Positions 41,056 through 50,458 of a stretch of 64,000 bases of DNA are shown here, piece after piece. This stretch comes from RGIG529 sp050950425 (lineage in GTDB: Bacteria > Bacillota > Clostridia > Oscillospirales > Oscillospiraceae): the NCBI GenBank assembly GCA_050950425.1, contig JBMNHO010000002.1:186001-250000 (forward strand). Reading direction: 5' to 3'. A model generated the notes under the pieces. That model saw only the letters and a program-made list of their open reading frames with translations, ran no database searches and had not been told where the DNA came from. Each line of letters begins with the position of its first letter. Positions within the stretch are counted from its first letter, which is position 1. The position numbers and the translations under genes were made by a program.

Positions 41056-43398
41056 ATGGATGAAACGCAAATAGCTCGAAAACGCCCCGATGGCACAACG
41101 CAGAGCATCGGCGAGCATACTAAAAACGTCGCTGAAAAAATGGCGGCCGTATCGCGTTATCCAAACACCTCAAGGCTAATTGCCCATCTCCACGATTTGG
41201 GAAAGTTGTCGTCGGCATTTCAGAACTACATAAAAAACGGCGGTGAGCGGGGCAGCGTCATTCACGCATGGCAGGGCGCCTTTTTGGCGGACGAACTGTT
41301 TCGAGATAAGGATGCGTCCGCGCGCTTGCTTAAAGAAATCGTTGGCTTTTGCGTAAGCTCTCACCATAATCATCTGGAGGATGGTGTTTCTCCCGATGGT
41401 CGGACGGATTATTTTGACAAGTTCTCCAAGACGGCGGATGCGAAGTATTTCTATAATGAGGTTAAAGAAAGGCTCACCGAAAGGGAAAAAGCTGCGCTGC
41501 AGAGCCTGTTTGCAGATGCGAAGCTGGAGATGAATAGCCTGCTTGCCGAAATAAAAGCGACCTATCACACCTATAGCAGTTCGAATTTTGCAATAGGGCT
41601 GGTCGTCAAGTTTTTATTTTCCCTCCTCGTAGATGCCGATAGGTTGGATGCATATCTTTTTGAGGCAGAAGAGAGCCAACCCAAGCAAGCCCCCGACTGG
41701 GGGGAGATAATTGAGATCTTTGAACGCTATATCACCGCATTTCCGACCACCACAGAAATGGACAGAATCCGTCAAGCTGTATCTGAAAAATGCAGGCTCG
41801 CCGCCGGAAGGGAGACGGGGATTTATCAGCTATCTGTTCCAACCGGCGGCGGTAAGACCCTGTCCTCTTTTCGCTTTGCGCTACACCACTGCAAAGCCCA
41901 TGGCAAAAAGCGGATTATCTATGTCATACCTTATCTTTCAATTATTGAGCAGACCGCCCACGCCCTGCGTGAGAGTCTGAAGCTAACGGAAGAGGACGGC
42001 ATGATTTTCGAGCATCATTCTGACCTTATGGAGCCGGAGGATGAGTGCGCTGCGCAAATTCGGGCGATGGCCTCCGCACGATGGGACAGCCTGGTGATTG
42101 TCACCACGATGGTTCAATTTATCGAGTCCGTGATGTCGGATAAAAGCGGAAAGCTTCGAAAGTTTTCTGCCATGGCGGATTCGGTTATTATTTTTGATGA
42201 AATTCAGGCCATGCCCCCAAAAATGATTCACTGTTTTAACGAGGTTGTCACCTTCCTGTCCGCTCTGTGTAGCACCACTGTACTGCTGTGCTCGGCAACC
42301 CAGCCGCCCCTGGAGGATACCCCGCGCGCCAATCTTCGGCTGCATCCGGACGCAAAGCTCCTCGATTGCGCGGAGGCGTTTAAAGGCATAAAGCGGGCGC
42401 AGGTGGTGGCAAAGGAGGAAATGGACTGTCAAAGCGCCTCAGACTTTATTTTTGAAAAGGCAAATGAAAACGGCGACTGCCTGGTGATTGTAAACACCAA
42501 AAAAACGGCGCTTGAAATCTACCAGAGACTCAAGGACAAGGCAGCCGGATTCGAAGCCCTACACCTCAGCACATCCATGTGTCCTAGCCACCGCAAAAGC
42601 ACTCTGCAGGGGCTAAGAAACAGTCTGTCAGAGGGGAAAAAAATTATCTGCATCGCCACCCAGCTCATCGAGGCAGGTGTGGATATTTCTTTTCGCTGCG
42701 TCGTGCGTTCTATGGCGGGACTTGATTCGGTGGCACAGGCTGCTGGGCGATGCAACCGGCATGGCCAAAGCAGCAGCCCGAAAAATGTATATGTCATCCC
42801 CTTAAGAGATGAAAATCTCGACCGCTTGCAGGACATTAAATTTGGACGGGAGATTACACGGGGGATTATCCACCGCAAAAGCAAGGGCGAAGACCTGTTG
42901 GATGAGGCGGTCATGGCAGAATTTTACCGACTGTATTTTGCCAGTAAGGGCAGCCAGATGGACTACCCGACAAAGGAAGGCACTTGGATTTATGACCTGC
43001 TCTCCGAAAATGAGAAAGGTCGGAATAGCTATGCAAACCTTACGGGAAAGACCTTTGCTCGTTGTATTCCCCAGGCCTTCCACTCGGCGGATCGAAGCTT
43101 TAGTGTAATTGATCAAAACACAAAGACGGTTGTGGTTCTCTGGAAAGAAGCGAAAAATCTGACGGACCAATACCGCAGACAGCCGCCTGGAATTGTCACA
43201 AAGGAAAAAATCCGTATTCTAAAAAAGCTCCAGGCCTACAGTGTTGCCTTATATGAATGGGAAATGCAAAAGCTGAGTGAGCAGCATGCCTTGTATCCGC
43301 TGGACGAGGAGACGGGCATACTGCTTCTTGCCGAAAACCATTATTCTGAAACAACAGGAATCGTTTTAACACCTGTTCAGGATGCGCTGATTATATGA
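41056..43398 (+). CDS. cas3: CRISPR-associated helicase-nuclease Cas3 (type I-C)
   Basis: The protein is 780 residues with a GAGGAG site 8 bases before ATG. An N-terminal HD nuclease (IGEHTKNVAEK, LIAHLHDLGKLSSAFQ, SSHHNHLEDG) is followed by a superfamily 2 helicase: Walker A VPTGGGKTLSS near 262, DExH box IIFDEIQAMPP near 380, LCSATQPP, then AGVDISFRCVVRSMAG and AGRCNRHGQ. It degrades DNA marked by Cascade. All nuclease and helicase motifs are intact, and it leads a canonical I-C operon. Confidence 0.97.
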   Translation: MDETQIARKRPDGTTQSIGEHTKNVAEKMAAVSRYPNTSRLIAHLHDLGKLSSAFQNYIKNGGERGSVIHAWQGAFLADELFRDKDASARLLKEIVGFCVSSHHNHLEDGVSPDGRTDYFDKFSKTADAKYFYNEVKERLTEREKAALQSLFADAKLEMNSLLAEIKATYHTYSSSNFAIGLVVKFLFSLLVDADRLDAYLFEAEESQPKQAPDWGEIIEIFERYITAFPTTTEMDRIRQAVSEKCRLAAGRETGIYQLSVPTGGGKTLSSFRFALHHCKAHGKKRIIYVIPYLSIIEQTAHALRESLKLTEEDGMIFEHHSDLMEPEDECAAQIRAMASARWDSLVIVTTMVQFIESVMSDKSGKLRKFSAMADSVIIFDEIQAMPPKMIHCFNEVVTFLSALCSTTVLLCSATQPPLEDTPRANLRLHPDAKLLDCAEAFKGIKRAQVVAKEEMDCQSASDFIFEKANENGDCLVIVNTKKTALEIYQRLKDKAAGFEALHLSTSMCPSHRKSTLQGLRNSLSEGKKIICIATQLIEAGVDISFRCVVRSMAGLDSVAQAAGRCNRHGQSSSPKNVYVIPLRDENLDRLQDIKFGREITRGIIHRKSKGEDLLDEAVMAEFYRLYFASKGSQMDYPTKEGTWIYDLLSENEKGRNSYANLTGKTFARCIPQAFHSADRSFSVIDQNTKTVVVLWKEAKNLTDQYRRQPPGIVTKEKIRILKKLQAYSVALYEWEMQKLSEQHALYPLDEETGILLLAENHYSETTGIVLTPVQDALII

Positions 43399-43413
43399 CG
43401 AGGAGGGATGAGC

Positions 43414-44181
43414 ATGAAGGACGAGATTCTACAATCCATCATTAGAAAGCGAAACACCGTCGAGTTTGAGGTCTATGGAAGGTATGCGCTATTCTCAGAC
43501 CCCGTTACCCGAGTCGGCGGCGAGAAATTTTCTTATCAGGTGCCAAGCTATCAGTCCCTTAAGGGCATACTCGAGTCCATCTACTGGAAGCCTACTTTTA
43601 TATGGGTCATCGATGCCGTTCGCATAATGAAAAAGATTCAAACCGAGGGAAAGGGAATCCGGCCCATCAAAATGAGTGGTGGTAATGACTTAGCCTACTA
43701 CACCTATCTCAAGGATGTTCGTTATCAGGTGCTGGCCCACTTTGAATGGAACGAAAATCTGCCCGGTCTGCAAAACGACCGAAATGAAAACAAGCACCAC
43801 AACATCGCCAAGCGGAGCATAGAAAAGGGCGGCAGGCGGGACATCTTTTTGGGAACCAGGGAATGTCAGGGCTATGCCGAACCCTGTGAATTTGGCAGCG
43901 GCAACGGGTTTTACGACGATTACGGCGAGCTGAATTTGGGGTTTATGTTCCACGGCATTGACTACCCCGACGAAAACCCGGCCAAAGGAGAGGATGGCAA
44001 GCCGGCGCACAATCTGGATGTGCGCTTTTGCACCTACATAATGCAGGACGGGATCATCCTGTTTCCCCCGCCCGGCGCACCCTCGATTCAACGGCGAACA
44101 GTGTTTGAGGATCAGCCGATCAAGGAATTTGTTCTCGGGAAAAATCTGCGCCCGGTTGAAGAGGAAGGCGGGGATGTCTGA
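43414..44181 (+). CDS. cas5c: Cas5c (Cas5d), pre-crRNA processing endonuclease of type I-C
   Basis: It is about 255 residues. The ATG at 43408 is too close to the GAGGAGGG site, so the ATG at 43414 is preferred. It shows the RAMP fold with VEFEVYGRYALFSDPVTRVG, PSYQSLKGILESIYWKPTF and the Gly-rich RRDIFLGTRECQGY near the catalytic region. In type I-C, which lacks Cas6, this protein cuts the repeat RNA and then stays in Cascade. It overlaps cas8c by one base (TGATG). Confidence 0.95.
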   Translation: MKDEILQSIIRKRNTVEFEVYGRYALFSDPVTRVGGEKFSYQVPSYQSLKGILESIYWKPTFIWVIDAVRIMKKIQTEGKGIRPIKMSGGNDLAYYTYLKDVRYQVLAHFEWNENLPGLQNDRNENKHHNIAKRSIEKGGRRDIFLGTRECQGYAEPCEFGSGNGFYDDYGELNLGFMFHGIDYPDENPAKGEDGKPAHNLDVRFCTYIMQDGIILFPPPGAPSIQRRTVFEDQPIKEFVLGKNLRPVEEEGGDV

Positions 44182-46139
44182 TGGGACTGTTTCAAAATCT
44201 TCTGGAAACCTATGCGCATTGCTCTGAAGCGGTTGGCCTTGCCCCCATCGACGCCGATGGCAACGCCAATGAGAAGAAAACCTTGCTGCCCATCTGCCAC
44301 ATGACCTTTAAATCGGAGATCCATGTGACTATTGATCAAGCGGGCCGTTTTATCCGCGCCAGCCGCGACGGCAGGCCGACCACCATCATCATCCCCTGTA
44401 CCGAGGGGTCCACGGGGCGTTCTTCGGGTATCGCCGCCCATCCCCTCTGCGATCAGCTCGACTATGTGGGCGGCATCCATGAGGCCAAGACGGCGGCGTA
44501 TCTGGAAGGGCTGGCGGCATGGAAGGATGCACACACCACGCTTGCGGCGATTTACACCTATGTCGCCGGCAAGACCTGCATCCAGGATTTAATGCAGCAG
44601 CAGATTTTTAAGGAAAGCGAATTTGCGGCGCAAAAGGACCAAGCCGGTGGGCAAGCGCCGGATTTTGAGAAAATCCGAAAAATGGGTGTGCGCTTTACTG
44701 TTTTGACCGATATTGACACGGTAAATGTCTGGGAATGCAAGGCTCTGCGCGAGGCTTGGATTACCCATATCACAGGTAGCAGCGCCCCTGAGAAGGTCGC
44801 TTTTGACTATATGAGCGGGGAGCCGGTCGGCATCGTCGCAGCACAGCACCCTAAAAACATCCATGCCCTTACAGGGAACGCAAAGCTCCTCTCCTGCAAC
44901 GACACCAGCGGATTTACCTTTCGCGGGCGCTTCGCCGTGCAGGATGACGCTGTGCTTGTAGATTATGTCCAATCCCAAAAAATGCACCAGATGCTGCGCT
45001 GGCTTATTGTAAATTGCGGCTATGCGATAGATTCCCAGGTCATTGTAAGCTGGGCAGTGGATGACCAGCCGGAGGTGAAGGCAAGGGCGCAGGATAATTC
45101 CTATGCGCTCTTTGGGGATATGGTATCAATCAAAACCGACACGGAAAGCCTGATAGAAACACAAGGGGCGGTGAATACGGAGTATGCGCAAAAGCTCAGA
45201 CTGCTCTTGCAGGGCTATGGCCGGGCGGAGGCAATCAAAAAACACGCCCGCAAAATCTGCATCGCCGTTTTTGATGCGGCCACCACCGGCCGGATGGGGC
45301 TTGTGTTTTATCAGGAGCTCCCTGAGGACGACTACCTCGAAAGCATTGTAAATTGGCATACGGATACATCCTACTACCTGACGTGCTGGACTCGTATGAG
45401 GGATGCAGACGGGCGGGAAAAGAGCGTTCCCGTCCGTTACATCGGCGCACCCTCCTACGACGAAATCCTGTTTGCGGTCTATGGAAAATCCCATGGAGAC
45501 AAGGCCTATAATACGCTGAAAAAGAAAATCCACAAGCTGCTTTTGGAGTGCATTTTCGGCAACTTTACGTTTCCCGAGAGTATGGTCAAAATGGCGGCGA
45601 ACCGCACTTCACAGCCGATGTCATTTGCGGACGTGAAGTGGGAGAATGAAGAAAACGAATGGACCCGCGCTTTAAACATTACCTGTGCATTAATAAGAAA
45701 AGAGTATAAACAGAAGACAGGGGAGGAAATTCCATTGACGCTTGATGAACTTCAAAAGGATAGAAACTATCTGTACGGCAGATGGCTTGCTGTGGCGGAT
45801 AAAGTGGAGGAAGCCGCTCTGCGCAGGCAAGGCAAACAAAAGGAACGTGCGACAAATGCGATGCGGCTCACAAGCAGCTATTCTGTGAAACCGTTTACAA
45901 CAAAGCTCACAATCAGCCAGCAATTGCATCCTTATACCATGCAGATTAATTTACTGTATAAAAACTTTTTCCTGCCGATTATTACGGAGATTGACGAAAA
46001 ACTTCAGGAATTCACCGATAGTAATGAGCCCTTATCTCCGCTCTATCTTCTTGGTTACTCAGCACAGTACAGGGCTTTATCAAAAAATGACAATAATAAA
46101 AGTATGGAGGGAACAGACGATGGCAACGTTGCAGAATAA
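44181..46139 (+). CDS. cas8c: Cas8c (Csd1), large subunit of type I-C Cascade
   Basis: The 652-residue protein is of normal size and full length. It opens MGLFQNLLETYAHCSEAVGL and carries family features such as ISWAVD-like VIVSWAVDDQPEV, GRMGLVFYQELPEDDYLESI and YGRWLAVADKVEEAAL. It recognises the PAM and stabilises the R-loop. An internal start for a small Cas11c is known in I-C systems; no clear internal site was singled out here. Confidence 0.94.
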   Translation: MGLFQNLLETYAHCSEAVGLAPIDADGNANEKKTLLPICHMTFKSEIHVTIDQAGRFIRASRDGRPTTIIIPCTEGSTGRSSGIAAHPLCDQLDYVGGIHEAKTAAYLEGLAAWKDAHTTLAAIYTYVAGKTCIQDLMQQQIFKESEFAAQKDQAGGQAPDFEKIRKMGVRFTVLTDIDTVNVWECKALREAWITHITGSSAPEKVAFDYMSGEPVGIVAAQHPKNIHALTGNAKLLSCNDTSGFTFRGRFAVQDDAVLVDYVQSQKMHQMLRWLIVNCGYAIDSQVIVSWAVDDQPEVKARAQDNSYALFGDMVSIKTDTESLIETQGAVNTEYAQKLRLLLQGYGRAEAIKKHARKICIAVFDAATTGRMGLVFYQELPEDDYLESIVNWHTDTSYYLTCWTRMRDADGREKSVPVRYIGAPSYDEILFAVYGKSHGDKAYNTLKKKIHKLLLECIFGNFTFPESMVKMAANRTSQPMSFADVKWENEENEWTRALNITCALIRKEYKQKTGEEIPLTLDELQKDRNYLYGRWLAVADKVEEAALRRQGKQKERATNAMRLTSSYSVKPFTTKLTISQQLHPYTMQINLLYKNFFLPIITEIDEKLQEFTDSNEPLSPLYLLGYSAQYRALSKNDNNKSMEGTDDGNVAE

Positions 46140-46950
46140 AATCGATTTTGCACTGATTTTCTCGGTAAAAAATGCAAACCCAAACGGAGATCCCCTGAGT
46201 GGCAACCGTCCCCGCACCACCAGCGATGGGCTGGGCGAGGTTTCGGACGTCTGTTTAAAGCGCAAGCTCCGAAATCGTCTGCAGGAGATGGGGTGTGAAA
46301 TTTTTGTTCAGTCGGACGAGAACAGCCGGGACGGCAAAAAATCACTTTCCGAACGATTTAATGACTTTCTCCTCACGCTGAGCAAGGACGAACAGAAGGA
46401 CAGGGACATCGTAGCTGCCAGGGTCTGCGAAAAATGGTTGGATGTCCGCACCTTTGGCCAAGTCTTCGCGTTCAAGAAAAGCGGCAACAACGCGGAGGTT
46501 TCCCTAGGCCTCCGAGGGCCGGTCACGATACAGTCCGCCTTCAGCGTAGAGCCTGTTCTGATTGAATCCGTCCAAATCACAAAATCGGTCAACAGCGAGA
46601 CTACGCCCGATGGGAAAAAATCCTCCGACACCATGGGCATGAAACATCGAGTCAGCAGAGCCGTTTATGAGACATATGGCAGCATCAGCCCCCAACTGGC
46701 GGAAAAGACCGGATTTTCCGATGCCGACGCCGAGGCTGTAAAGGCTGCTTTGCTTTCCTTGTTTGAGGGGGACGAATCCTCCGCCCGCCCCAGCGGCTCC
46801 ATGCAGGTTTTACAGCTTGTGTGGTTTAGGCACAGCAGCAAAGCCGGGCAACATTCCTCCGCCAAGGTGCATGGCAGCGTTGCAGTGGAAAGGGACGGAA
46901 CAGTCACGGTCGCCCCCCTCGCAGACCTACAGCCTGAGCTTTTAGTGTAA
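46120..46950 (+). CDS. cas7c: Cas7c (Csd2), Cascade backbone subunit
   Basis: The protein is 276 residues from ATG 46120 (GGAGGG site, overlapping cas8c by 20 bases); the frame is open further upstream only inside cas8c. Family marks are FALIFSVKNANPNGDPLSGN and RPRTTSDGLGEVSDVCLKRK, then RTFGQVFAF and GPVTIQSAFSVEPV. Six or so copies coat the crRNA spacer. Confidence 0.95.
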   Translation: MATLQNKIDFALIFSVKNANPNGDPLSGNRPRTTSDGLGEVSDVCLKRKLRNRLQEMGCEIFVQSDENSRDGKKSLSERFNDFLLTLSKDEQKDRDIVAARVCEKWLDVRTFGQVFAFKKSGNNAEVSLGLRGPVTIQSAFSVEPVLIESVQITKSVNSETTPDGKKSSDTMGMKHRVSRAVYETYGSISPQLAEKTGFSDADAEAVKAALLSLFEGDESSARPSGSMQVLQLVWFRHSSKAGQHSSAKVHGSVAVERDGTVTVAPLADLQPELLV

Positions 46951-47609
46951 TGGCCTATCAGGAGGACGACTACCTGATGCTTTCGGGTATTCAGCACTAT
47001 GCCTTCTGCCCTCGACAGTGGGCGCTCATCCATCTGGAGGTCCAGTGGACAGAAAATTATCTGACTGCCGGGGGGAGAATTCTGCACAACAAAGCCCACA
47101 GCGGTGGTGCAGCTGAAAAACGCGGAAACCTGCTTATTTTTCGTGGAATCAAGGTATGTTCGACGGAGCTTGGCCTGTCCGGAGAGTGCGATGTTGTTGA
47201 ATTTCGCCAATCGGTTTTCGGTGTCACACTTAGCGGCTACGACGGATTATGGCAGCCCTTCCCAGTGGAATACAAACGCGGTAAAACCAAGCCCGATGAT
47301 TGTGACCGCTTGCAGCTTTGCGCCCAGGCAGCTTGTCTGGAGGAGATGCTGTGTACGCATATTCCGAGCGGGGCGCTTTTGTATGGGGAGCCTCGCAGGC
47401 GAGAAGCCGTTGCTTTGTACGCCAGAACTCCGGGAAAAATGTAGCGATATGACCCTTGCCATGCACCGGCTTTGTCAGCCAAAAACACACGCCAAGAGCG
47501 GTACAGGGTTCCCGTTGCAAAAGCTGCAGCCTGCGGGATGTGTGCTTGCCCGGTCCTTGGAAAAGGGGACAAGCCCTCCGTAAGAAGATATATGGAGATG
47601 CATATCGAA
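46950..47609 (+). pseudogene. cas4: Cas4 exonuclease gene with several frameshifts
   Basis: The first 155 residues read well: LSGIQHYAFCPRQWALIHLE with the first iron-sulfur Cys, GECDVVEF, and PFPVEYKRGKTK (RecB-like D/ExK). After GEPRRREAV the text jumps to a second frame (CTPELREKCSDMTLAMHRLC), then a third (KHTPRAVQGSRCKSCSLRDV, holding the last three cysteines), and then back to the first (GKGDKPSVRRYMEMHIE), which runs into cas1 without a stop. Three indels near 47418, 47475 and 47550 would restore it. Cas4 trims prespacers and selects PAM. Either spacer uptake is damaged or the sequence is faulty here. Confidence 0.85.
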
Positions 47610-48640
47610 ATGAAAAAACTCCTAAACGTTTTGTATGTCACACTCCCTGACGCGATGGTTTACCTCGACACCCAAAATGTCTGCGTAAAAAGGGATACCG
47701 AGGTGCTGCTCCGGGTCCCGCTGCTAAATTTAGAACAGCTTGTTCTGTTTAACTACTACGGTGCTACGCCGCAGCTGTTGGGCGAGTGCGCCAAACAGAA
47801 TATCTCGGTAAGCTTCCTTAGCGAATACGGCAAATATCATGGAACCTTTCATGGCGAATCCAGTGGGAACGTCCTCCTGAGACGGGAGCAATATCGCATT
47901 GCCGACGATGACCGCGCGGTGGCTTACGCAAGGGCTTTTATAATCGGAAAACTGCATAATCAAAAATGGGTTATTGAGCGGGGCATCCGGGACCACGGCC
48001 TGAGGGTCGACGCCGAAATGCTGAAAAAACAGTGTGGATTTATCAGCCGGCAGCTGGGGCAGGTTTTGTCCATCGACCAGCCGGAACTGCTCCGAGCAGC
48101 CGAGGGGAATGCCGCCCAGCACTACTTTTCGGCCTTTGACACGCTAATTTTGCAAAACAGAGAAACCTTCACATTTACCACCCGCAATCGCCGCCCGCCC
48201 ACCGACCCAGTGAACGCTATGCTGTCTTTTGCCTACACCCTGCTCGCAAGCGAGTGCCGCCATGCCCTTGAGGTTGTGGGCTTGGACAGCTATGTCGGGT
48301 TTTTACATACGGATCGACCGGGTCGAGCCTCGCTCGCCCTCGATTTGATGGAGGAGCTCCGCCCGCACTTTGCGGATAGATTCGTGCTCACCTTAATCAA
48401 GCGGGGCGAGGTAAATGAAGGTGATTTTGAGCGGCAGAGTTCAGGCGCTGTGTATTTATCCGCCGAATCCCGCAAGAAGTTTTTTATCCGCCTGGCAAAC
48501 CCGCAAGAAGGAAGAACCTTACCCACCCGTTTCTAAAAGAAAAAATGGAATGGGGGCTTGTACCCTATTGTCAGGCGCTACTATTGGCCCGAGTGGTTCG
48601 CGGAGATTTGGAGGACTATCCACCCTTTTTGTGGAAGTGA
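47610..48640 (+). CDS. cas1: Cas1 integrase (type I-C), 3' end frameshifted twice
   Basis: It starts ATG 47610 (MKKLLNVLYVTLPDAMVYLD). The catalytic Glu is in RAAEGNAAQHYF, His in VGFLHTDRPGRASLALDLME and Asp in the same stretch. The open frame stops at 48536, but after SAESRKKFF the proper text is in another frame (SAWQTRKKEE) and then a third (LTHPFLKEKMEWGLVPYCQA, LEDYPPFLWK, stop at 48640). Removing one T from the T6 run near 48480 and one C near 48518 restores a normal C-terminus. Cas1 with Cas2 inserts new spacers. Confidence 0.9.
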
Positions 48641-48649
48641 GGGGATGAT

Positions 48650-48940
48650 ATGCTTGTACTCGTTACCTACGATGTCGCGACAGATACGGCCGCCGGAAGA
48701 AAGCGTTTAAGGCATGTTGCAAAAAAATGTATGTCGTGTGGGCAGCGTGTTCAAAATTCGGTCTTTGAATGCAATATCGACTGGAGCCAATATCTCAAGT
48801 TGGAAAATGAGCTAAGCGCCATCATAAACGTGGAAGAAGATAGCTTGCGCTTTTACAACCTGGGCAATCGTTATGCGGGAAAGGTGCTCCACATCGGTGT
48901 AAAACCCAGCATTGATTTGGAAGGAGGCTTGATTGTATAG
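48650..48940 (+). CDS. cas2: Cas2 (type I-C)
   Basis: The 96-residue protein has a GAGGGG site before ATG 48650. The ferredoxin fold has VLVTYDVATDTAAGRKRLRH and the family's CMSCGQRVQNSVFECNID and FYNLGNRYAGKV. It forms the structural core of the Cas1-Cas2 integrase. The frame is intact, unlike cas4 and cas1. Confidence 0.96.
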   Translation: MLVLVTYDVATDTAAGRKRLRHVAKKCMSCGQRVQNSVFECNIDWSQYLKLENELSAIINVEEDSLRFYNLGNRYAGKVLHIGVKPSIDLEGGLIV

Positions 48941-49103
48941 CCACGGCAGCTTAGGTGCGAACCGCAAGCGAACATAAAACCACCGGAATGTTCGCACCAA
49001 AACAGCGGTTCGTATTGCTGTAAAAATGGACATGATTCGTCGCCGAATCATCTGTCGAACACAAGATGAACGCTCAAACATATTTTTTGGGCCAAATCTT
49101 GCG
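48941..49103 (+). promoter_or_regulatory. CRISPR leader
   Basis: The 163 bases between cas2 and the first repeat are the expected leader. They contain an inverted repeat GGTGCGAAC (48954-48962) / GTTCGCACC (48990-48998) and an AT-rich end (CATATTTTTTGGGCC) next to the first repeat. Confidence 0.65.
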
Positions 49104-50336
49104 GTCACCCCTCGCATGAGGGGTGTGGATTGAAATATAAGGAGCTGCACCAACCCCCGTTTTCCAACCGTCACCCCTCGCATGAGGGGGTGTGGATTGA
49201 AATAGAAGGATGGAGGCGTTGAGACCAACGCATACGGGTCACCCCTCGCATGAGGGGTGTGGATTGAAATATAATGCAGGAAACATTTGCAGATACAGCC
49301 TCCGTCACCCCTCGCATGAGGGGTGTGGATTGAAATACACCAACGCGGCCGGAAACAACGGATGGTACAGTCACCCCTCGCATGAGGGGTGTGGATTGAA
49401 ATTGCTCCAATTGGGTACGCGATTTATGGCGTATCAGTCACCCCCTCGCATGAGGGGTGTGGATTGAAATCAGGTGAGTTTGCTTGTACACCATGTAGCA
49501 CCGTCACCCCTCGCATGAGGGGTGTGGATTGAAATAGCTTTAAACAGCGCGATGAAGAAAAAAATGAGACGTCACCCCTCGCATGAGGGGTGTGGATTGA
49601 AATGCTGCGCTCTAAAATGTGTACAATCGCGGCAGCGTCACCCCTCGCATGAGGGGTGTGGATTGAAATCCTTTTCCCTTGTTTTTGATCTGCTTATTTT
49701 CATGTCACCCCTCGCATGAGGGGTGTGGATTGAAATTACCAAACGAAGCTTGGTAAACAAAAGACATAGTCACCCCTCGCATGAGGGGTGTGGATTGAAA
49801 TCCCGAAGATGAAGTGTTCTGCTTGCACTGCTGGCGTCACCCCTCGCATGAGGGGTGTGGATTGAAATGCACGATGAAGGAATGCCTGCATACGTTGCGA
49901 AGTCACCCCTCGCATGAGGGGTGTGGATTGAAATTGCTCCAACGTGGAAGAGCCGTTTATTCTTTCCGTCACCCCTCGCATGAGGGGTGTGGATTGAAAT
50001 TTTGGCTGGGTGCAAAGGCAAACTGAGGGTGGGCGTCACCCCTCGCATGAGGGGTGTGGATTGAAATGCTTTCCCAGTCGCTTCTTAGGTCATCTGTTAT
50101 TGTCACCCCCTCGCATGAGGGGTGTGGATTGAAATATCGTTTCCCGCCAGCCTTTATACTTGTCTCGCGTCACCCCTCGCATGAGGGGTGTGGATTGAAA
50201 TCACCACCACTGGAGAAACGTGCTGACCCAAGAGTCGTCACCCCTCGCATGAGGGGTGTGGATTGAAATGGAATTAAGACTGGAATATCTCAAAGCCACT
50301 TAAGTCACCCCTCGCATGAGGGGTGTGGATTGAAAT
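49104..50336 (+). CRISPR. Type I-C CRISPR array, 19 repeats and 18 spacers
   Basis: The 33-base repeat begins GTCACCCCTCGCATGAGGGG and ends TGTGGATTGAAAT, with the internal stem CCCCTC/GAGGGG. Repeats start at 49104, 49170, 49238, 49304, 49370, 49437, 49503, 49571, 49637, 49704, 49769, 49836, 49902, 49968, 50035, 50102, 50169, 50237 and 50304. Spacers are 32-35 bases, usual for I-C, and all differ. Repeat 2 has one extra G, and repeats 6 and 16 one extra C; otherwise all are identical, including the last. Orientation follows the cas genes and leader on the left. Confidence 0.99.
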
Positions 50337-50458
50337 CATATTCGGCACTTTTCCGGCAAATCTCGCATAATGTACTCAAAACCCAAATTGCAAAGATTTT
50401 GAAAGTAGATCGCATGACGGTTGATGCGTTTATAAAGCGAGAATCAATTATCGTGTAA
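50337..50458 (+). pseudogene. Truncated helix-turn-helix coding remnant behind the array
   Basis: A frame emerging from the last repeat reads SALFRQISHNVLKTQIAKIL then KVDRMTVDAFIKRESIIV and stops at 50458. The KTQIAKILKVDRMTVDAFIK part resembles a helix-turn-helix. No start codon or ribosome site is present. It seems to be the 3' end of a regulator cut by whatever joined the array to this sequence. Confidence 0.35.

Noticed and set aside
49403..49967. Spacers 5 and 13 as duplicated spacers
   Set aside because: They share only the first eight bases and differ after that, so chance is enough.
48812..50048. Minus- and plus-strand open frames with recurring text such as FQSTPLMRGVT and RHPSHEGCGLK
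   Set aside because: They are translations of the CRISPR repeats; the periodic pattern comes from the array and there are no ribosome sites.
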